The notes under the pieces were generated by a model. That model ran no database searches and was not told where the DNA came from. It saw nothing but the letters and a program-made list of their open reading frames with translations. A DNA stretch of 64,000 nucleotides from the NCBI RefSeq assembly GCF_041381155.1, contig NC_091142.1, forward strand, positions 33,302,369 to 33,366,368, written 5' to 3'. Source of the DNA: Argopecten irradians (Eukaryota; Mollusca; Bivalvia; Pectinida; Pectinidae). The number at the start of each line of letters is the position of its first letter. The stretch's first letter is position 1. Shown piece by piece: positions 49,501 to 58,500 of the stretch. Both the position numbers and the translations under genes were made by a program.

Positions 49501-52500
49501 TTTACAGCTGTACAGATCTGGTTATGTTGTATGATTCTGTTTACAGCTGTACAGATCTGGTTATGTTGTATGATTCTGTTTACAGCTGTACAGATCTGGT
49601 TATGTTGTATGATTCTGTTTTACAGCTGTACAGATCTGGTTATGTTGTATGATTCTGTTTTACAGCTGTTACAGATCTGGTTATGTTGTATGATTCTGTT
49701 TACAGCTGTACAGATCTGGTTATGTTGTATGATTCTGTTTACAGCTGTACAGATCTGGTTATGTTGTATGATTCTGTTTACAGCTGTACAGATCTGGTTA
49801 TGTTGTATGATTCTGTTTACAGCTGTACAGATCTGGTTATGTTGTATGATTCTGTTTACAGCTGTACAGATCTGGTTATGTTGTATGATTCTGTTTTACA
49901 GCTGTACAGATCTGGTTATGTTGTATGATTCTGTTTACAGCTGTACAGATCTGGTTATGTTGTATGATTCTGTTTACAGCTGTACAGATCTGGTTATGTT
50001 GTATGATTCTGTTTTACAGCTGTACAGATCTGGTTATGTTGTATGATTCTGTTTACAGCTGTACAGATCTGGTTATGTTGTATGATTCTGTTTACAGCTG
50101 TACAGATCTGGTTATGTTGTATGATTCTGTTTTACAGCTGTACAGATCTGGTTATGTTGTATGATTCTGTTTACAGCTGTACAGATCTGGTTATGTTGTA
50201 TGATTCTGTTTTACAGCTGTACAGATCTGGTTATGTTGTATGATCCTGTTTACAGCTGTACAGATCTGGTTATGTTGTATGATTCTGTTTTACAGTGGTA
50301 CAGATCTGGTTATGTTGTATGATTCTGTTTACAGCTGTACAGATCTGGTTATGTTGTATGATCCTGTTTACAGCGGTACAGATCTGGTTATGTTGTATGA
50401 TTCTGTTTTACAGCTGTACAGATCTGGTTATGTTGTATGATTCTGTTTTACAGCTGTACAGATCTGGTTATGTTGTATGATTCTGTTTACAGCTGTACAG
50501 ATCTGGTTATGTTGTATGATTCTGTTTTACAGCTGTACAGATCTGGTTATGTTGTATGATTCTGTTTACAGCTGTACAGATCTGGTTATGTTGTATGATT
50601 CTGTTTACAGCTGTACAGATCTGGTTATGTTGTATGATTCTGTTTACAGCTGTACAGATCTGGTTATGTTGTATGATTCTGTTTACAGCTGTACAGATCT
50701 GGTTATGTTGTATGATTCTGTTTACAGCTGTACAGATCTGGTTATGTTGTATGATTCTGTTTTACAGCTGTACAGATCTGGTTATGTTGTATGATTCTGT
50801 TTTACAGCTGTACAGATCTGGTTATGTTGTATGATTCTGTTTACAGCTGTACAGATCTGGTTATGTTGTATGATTCTGTTTACAGCTGTACAGATCTGGT
50901 TATGTTGTATGATTCTGTTTACAGCTGTACAGATCTGGTTATGTTGTATGATTCTGTTTACAGCTGTACAGATCTGGTTATGTTGTATGATTCTGTTTAC
51001 AGCTGTACAGATCTGGTTATGTTGTATGATTCTGTTTACAGCTGTACAGATCTGGTTATGTTGTATGATTCTGTTTTACAGCTGTACAGATCTGGTTATG
51101 TTGTATGATTCTGTTTACAGCTGTACAGATCTGGTTATGTTGTATGATTCTGTTTACAGCTGTACAGATCTGGTTATGTTGTATGATTCTGTTTACAGCT
51201 GTACAGATCTGGTTATGTTGTATGATTCTGTTTACAGCTGTACAGATCTGGTTATGTTGTATGATTCTGTTTACAGCTGTACAGATCTGGTTATGTTGTA
51301 TGATTCTGTTTACAGCTGTACAGATCTGGTTATGTTGTATGATTCTGTTTTACAGCTGTACAGATCTGGTTATGTTGTATGATTCTGTTTACAGCTGTAC
51401 AGATCTGGTTATGTTGTATGATTCTGTTTACAGCTGTACAGATCTGGTTATGTTGTATGATTCTGTTTACAGCTGTACAGATCTGGTTATGTTGTATGAT
51501 TCTGTTTACAGCTGTACAGATCTGGTTATGTTGTATGATTCTGTTTTACAGCTGTACAGATCTGGTTATGTTGTATGATTCTGTTTACAGCTGTACAGAT
51601 CTGGTTATGTTGTATGATTCTGTTTACAGCTGTACAGATCTGGTTATGTTGTATGATTCTGTTTACATCTGTATAGATCTGGTTATGTTGTATGATTCTG
51701 TTTACAGCTGTACAGATCTGGTTATGTTGTATGATTCTGTTTACAGCTGTACAGATCTGGTTATGTTGTATGATTCTGTTTACAGCTGTACAGATCTGGT
51801 TATGTTGTATGATTCTGTTTACAGCTGTACAGATCTGGTTATGTTGTATGATTCTGTTTACAGCTGTACAGATCTGGTTATGTTGTATGATTCTGTTTAC
51901 AGCTGTACAGATCTGGTTATGTTGTATGATTCTGTTTACAGCTGTACAGATCTGGTTATGTTGTATGATTCTGTTTTGTACAGATCTGGTTATGTTGTAT
52001 GATTCTGTTTACAGCTGTACAGATCTGGTTATGTTGTATGATTCTGTTTACATCTGTATAGATCTGGTTATGTTGTATGATTCTGTTTTACAGCTGTACA
52101 GATCTGGTTATGTTGTATGATTCTGTTTTACAGCTGTACAGATCTGGCTAGAGTATGTCCAATATTCTATTGGAGGTATGGGCTTGAAGGGTGGAGTTGA
52201 CCGCATACGTGCTGTGGCTGAGCGAGCACTGACAGCTGCTGGACTTCATGTCACTAGAGGGGCCTATCTTTGGGAAGCCTACCGGGAGTTTGAGAATGCT
52301 ATTCTAGCTGGCTTACTGGTAAATGTCATCATGTGGTGTTTTATAGGGCTGTATCAGTATACTGTGTGAAACTTACCGTAAATTTTGGTGTTCTAGCTGG
52401 GTTTCAATTAAATATCATTATATTGAATTCTACAGGGCTTTAAGGTTCTCTATATGCCCCATTGTATCATCAGTATATATTGTGCATTGTTGCAATGTAT

Positions 52501-55500
52501 TGGGAATACGTATTGTATTGATTAAGATTTTCCAATATCCAGAGATATATATCAGTGCATAGTCTAACACTTACAGCTAAGTAATGACTAGAAAAATGAG
52601 ACTGAAATAAGATGACCAGTTGTACTATAAGATACCTCAGTACCTGTCCACAGAAAGAAAATCCTATATTTACAGTATTTAACTATCTTGTAGCCACAGC
52701 CAGGCCAAGTCGCTACACCTGAGCAGGAGGAAGCTTTTAAGTCACAGCACCAAAGAGTCAACACACTGTTTAAACGACAACTCTCCATACCTTTGTTTGG
52801 TAAGATGTTGGAAGGGTGGAAGTTTTGTATAAATAAACTTTAATGTCATTATTATACAATACCAAATGGGAAAGTTTTCTTTGTCTAAATGACCATTGAA
52901 GATTAACCAATAAAGATCCTTTTTTAATACAACGCGACTAGCGTTTGTTTAAATTTCATTTACTACAATAGATAATTATAATAGATAATCACCCTTCACG
53001 GGATTATCTCCCCTGGGTTATCTCCCTTGGAATGTTGGTACATTCTGGTAATTTACTAGGGCCATTTTAATTGATCCAGTTGAACTGGTTGGACCATTTA
53101 TAAAAGTAATTATTCAAGTATAAATCTTGATGGAACTGCAGATTTTGATACGAGATATGATTTCTTTGTCAAGGCTTGTCTGAAAATAAATTAATCACCA
53201 GATTTAACATTATATTCAAAAATGAACAACTAGGTCCAACCAGTCAAACCATATAAAAGAAAGCAGACTAGGTATGAATTTGACTGGTGACCATTTCATG
53301 TCTTTTGTTTTAGATATGAAAGAGACATACTGTGAATACAAAGACTGGCTACAGGAAGATCTAGACAACTACACAGAACAGACATACAAAAAAGCTTGTA
53401 CCAGTCTGGACAAAATTAAAGCTCTGGAGGAAGCTCTGGTGAGTAACCATGGAGATCCTTGTGTGTCTTTTGTTGTCAATCAGCTCCTGGATATTGATAC
53501 ATATAGATCCTCACCCTATATATGGATGTGGACCAAATAATACGACAGAATCATGATAGTTAGACTCTTCTCTTTAAAGATGCTCCACCGCCAACAGAGC
53601 ATAAAGGATACTCACCATTTGAACAATATTTGGTGTTTAATCATATATACAGTGGCCCCTCGATAATCTGAAAACCTTCGTTTCCAGCCTAAACCGTCCA
53701 GATTACGAGTTTTCGGGAGTGCCGAAGTCTGTGTTCGTAGTCAATTAAATTGTCACATAAGAGTTACTCCCCTTTTCCTTGTAATCGATGATAGGTTTTT
53801 ATGTAATATACATGCATTACAAAAAATACTTTGTTTGTTATGTTTTATAGGTGTTTTTTTATATTATTATGTTAGGAATATTAAATAAACGTATTTCTTT
53901 TTCAAAATACAAAACGGAAAGCCATCGTTAATTGTGTACTATGTATGCATATAGCTAAGTATCTCACTCTTGATCTGTCATACGGCAAATTATGTTTCAA
54001 AATGCCTAACCAAGGATCAATATCATCTACCTTCTTAGCATAAAAGAACTATGATAACAAATAGTTGTGAACATTATAAGAACTAATGTAATTATTATTT
54101 TGTATATTGTGTGTTTTTATTGACCATTTCCACAAGTCTTTGCTTTCTGACTTATAGACGTGTGTAACAACCACGCGCCCGTTCACGTCTAACTTCGTGC
54201 ACAATGTCACACATGTGTAAATGGCATGTGCCGTAGCCTTTTTATCAAATACCATAGACGATTAATTTGAATAGATTCACATACATTTAAAATACTTCTT
54301 AATTTTGTGAGTATTATCTCACTTTAGTGTATCCGAAACTCAGAGCGATATGTATGCGATTCCAGTAAGGTATCTACAGTCAATCTGATTTAAATCAGAT
54401 CTTCGATTACGCTCTGATGGGAGCATATAGTATCAGATTGATTTACAGCATACTGCATGTTTAAAAATGTGTGGCTACAAATATATTGCGTATCTTAATT
54501 ACAACACTGAAGTTTGATCTCTTATAGAAAACCAGTGAACCGTTACATGACTGCATGTACCCTTGTGAAAGTTGTTCAGGTAAACGCCTGTGGCTTTGAC
54601 CTGGCAGCCGTCGTTATGGCAACACACACACACCAGTGTCATTTGGTAGTGTGTATTTTACATATGACTGTAGCTGGCCTTGGATTTTCTTTGCACGTGG
54701 CGACAACAAATTGTCGGGATTATTGCAGGAATTTATTAACAAAAATAACATTCTGTTCCCAAAATGGAGTTCCGGATTCGGAATCCGAATTCCAGAATAG
54801 TGAGTACAAGTAACGTTACAGAAATCTGTTCCCTGACATTTCCGTCCGGATTGTGAGTTTTCCAGACTATCTGCGTCCGGATTATCGCAGGTCCACTGTA
54901 TATATGTCTATTAGATTAGCACAAAACATGTGTAATGAGAACTTCATTCCAGATAGAACAAAATGCCACAGAATTTAATTAATTATTTTTAATAGTTTTA
55001 TCTTGAGGTAAAATTATATGGTCAAACATTTTAACAGTGTAAGTGAAGAAAAATACTTATTTGTCTGCCTTTATTTTTGATAGAGAAAAAATACCATTTG
55101 TCAACAGTGGAGCATCTATAACCTATTGTAAATTGACACACAACCAAAATACTGTTATAATAAAAGTATGCACATACCTAACTCTTTGTCCCATATATGG
55201 ATGTGGACCAATGATGTGACTGAATCATTATTTTTAAACCTTTTGTAAATTGACTCGCATCTATAGAATGCTTTTATTCATAGTAAAAGTAAACCTATGC
55301 CCACAAAAAGTACAGTATTATTAATTTAAAATGCAAGATGATATTTTGTCACAAATGGAATATTCCCAATAGTTACGTTCACATTTTAGTGAGCTTATTA
55401 AAGGACTTTTAGGATTAATCAAATCCCTTAAAGTGAAATTCAATATAGAGTGAATGATTTATGGTTTGGATTGATGTTGTGATGTTACAGGAAGCTGGTG

Positions 55501-58500
55501 AGCCACCAAGGCTAACACAATACAAGACGTATATAGACTTCGAAATAAAGGAGGGAAACCCAAGCCGGATACAGTGCATGTTTGAGCGGGCTTTACAAGA
55601 GAACAGTCTCGACTCAGATCTCTGGATACAATATACTAAATATTTGGTTTGTTACTTTGCTTTATACTAATATCAATTTCCTTATATCATACATGGAGAT
55701 TGTTATCAACTCATTAATAAAATGTCTCCTTTGTGCGTACCCGATATATGTTGTGTTTATACACTAATCGTGTAACAGGACACTAGATTCAATCTGAACC
55801 TCTTTTGTAAAGTTTATTTAGATAAACTGGTTTATAAGTCATTATATTTCATTTATTATTTCAGGGTCCAGTTTCATGAGTATTCCTTAACTTTAAGGGA
55901 TTCTGAAACTTCAAATTCCCCATAGGAAAGCATAGCAAAATTTAAGGGGTGAAATCTTAAAAAAGCTTTTCTTAAAATCTGTTATGCTTTAAATACTATG
56001 GAAAGTCATAAGTTAAAGAATGTTTGTCAAACTGGGCTCAGGTATGATTATGACTGACCTACAGATATAAATGTAAACATACATGTGAGAGGTCACTAAT
56101 ATGAAGTATGTTATAATGTTTATTGTTTAGGATGAGAAGCTGAGGGTCAAGTCGGTGGTACTCCCTGTTTATGAGCGGTCAGTACGGAACTGTCCTTGGT
56201 GTGGTAAACTCTGGCATAAGTACATGTTGGCTATGGAACGATATCAGGAGCCTCATGACAAAATCAAAGGTAGTGTTCCTTAGTGTCTAGTTAGGTGGTT
56301 CATTTATATGTCTAGGTCATGAATCATTACCCATATCTGGCATTCTCCCTCCTAACCATAAGCTGTTCAATTCCATATTGAGGTTATGGCATAAATTCTT
56401 TATCCTCAATACTCCATGGGTTACTATTTACTATTGTTATATCCACACCAGGAATATTTCATAGCAAAACTGAAGGCAGTTTAGGAGAAAAAACTGACTA
56501 ATCACAAGCAGCCTGCAGAGACTTCCTTTGAAGGTTACAGAGAAAGCGAAGCCCAACTTTAAAGCCACTCTGTCAACTACAGCGTACCGTTATTTGATTC
56601 TGTTCAATACATCAAATGACCAAACTATCTGCCTCATCTGGTGCCACCCACAGAGCCTTGCTATGATATATTTCTGGGGTTGGTATAACAACACTGATAG
56701 TAACCCCTGGAATATTGAGGTTGACATTTCAAGTTATTAGGAGACAACCAAATTATTGTTTGTCATAACACTTGTTTGTTTTAACTTGTATTCTCAATAA
56801 CCTGAGGACTTTGACTTGAATTCTGCATTTTGAAATAATTTAAAGTTTTCTTTTCACTGGTAATGTAGCTTTATTGATAAAAAAAATTACACTATAGACA
56901 AGTAAGATATCTGTAATTCGGTCTGACTGTTATACAATATAGACAAGTAAGATATCTGTAATTTGGTCTGACTGTTATACAATATAGACAAGTAAGATAT
57001 CTGTAATTTGGTCTGACTGTTATACAATATAGACAAGTAAGATATCTGTAATTTGATCTGACTGTTATACAATATAGACAAGTAAGATATCTGTAATTTG
57101 GTCTGACTGTTATACAATATAGACAAGTAAGATATCTGTAATTTGGTCTGACTGTTATACAATATAGACAAGTAAGATATCTGTAATTTGATCTGACTGT
57201 TATACAATATAGACAAGTAAGATATCTGTAATTTGATCTGACTGTTATACAATATAGACAAGTAAGATATCTGTAATTTGGTCTGACTGTTATACAATAT
57301 AGACAAGTAAGATATCTGTAATTTGATCTGACTGTTATACAATATAGACAAGTAAGATATCTGTAATTTGGTCTGACTGTTATACAATATAGACAAGTAA
57401 GATATCTGTAATTTGATCTGACTGTTATACAATATAGACAAGTAGATACTGTTTGTTGGAGTACATATCTGCGTGATCAAATGACGAAGTCGTAATTGTC
57501 TGTACTGACTCTGTATGTTTTGCAATTTTTGATGTTACATATAGACAAGAAGATATAAGTCAATCTTAACGACCGCTGTATATGACTGTTATATAGACAA
57601 GTAAATATAGATGCTGGTTTTAATTTGTTGAATGGTTGTTTTTACAGAACTTTAACAGGCTTCCTGTCTGGTTTTAACACCGGGGCAGACTACCTGTTGG
57701 TATGGAGTACATACATAGACTACCTCCGGCGTCGGATCAAATGGGACGAAGGTCAGTAGGCCATGTGGCTCTGTACCTGATACTTCTGTAGTGTTTGTTG
57801 AAAACAGATGTTATTGAATGTTAGCTAGACACTGAAGCAAATACTTCTGAAATTTGTTAAGTGATAAAGGATTCTTTTCTTACTGTCAATGAAGCCTCTT
57901 TGTTTAAGTAACAGATCCATGTAAGATTTTGTGATTCTCCTACAATTCACTTATTTTTCTCCGGATCTAGCTGTGGGAGATTTCTCTGTCAACCCCTAGG
58001 GTATGACAGATTGTCCGCGCTAACCTTTTGAACCTGAAGACAATTACGTGACGTCGCAACTTCATGCAATGTGACTGTGGCGTACATTGTAGATGACATC
58101 ATCAATATTGACATGCAGATGACGGAACCAGGTTCATGTTGCTGTGGAAATGCTTCTTTTTAAGCTATTATCTCGGCAAGCCTCGGCTTGGACGTTCATG
58201 AATTACCCCCCGACGGGTTTATTAAATGTGTTTTATCATGTCGCTCTTGGTAGGAAAAGTATTCTATTAGTTCCTATCCAAGGTGTTGATAAACCACGAA
58301 ATAATTATGCTCTTGTTCACTTAAAAATTTTAAAACATCAGAACAACAGTTATAATTTAGCGGAATTGACGATTATTTACGTAGGCCAAAAGTTTTGTGA
58401 TTTTAAATTTAAGACAGGAAAATTGAAATGATTAAGAGCACTTTTAAAATATTCAATATTTCGACCTAATTTCAAGATTCAATAATTCATTTATGTCATC

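Noticed and set aside
47453-52120. Long overlapping open frames encoding AVQIWLCCMILFT or MLYDSVYSCTDLV repeats
   Set aside because: They follow from a 39-bp unit being a multiple of three. They lie in an intron, and only the last acceptor leads into SART3 in frame.
52134-52150. Acceptor at CTGTACAG/ATCTGG instead of TTTACAG/CTGTACAG for exon 5
   Set aside because: It gives the wrong phase with exon 4; only the start at 52134 continues into WLEYVQYS.
56887-57525. Minus-strand 212-codon frame of SYLSILYNSQIKLQI repeats
   Set aside because: Artefact of the 45-bp tandem array, no conserved domain.
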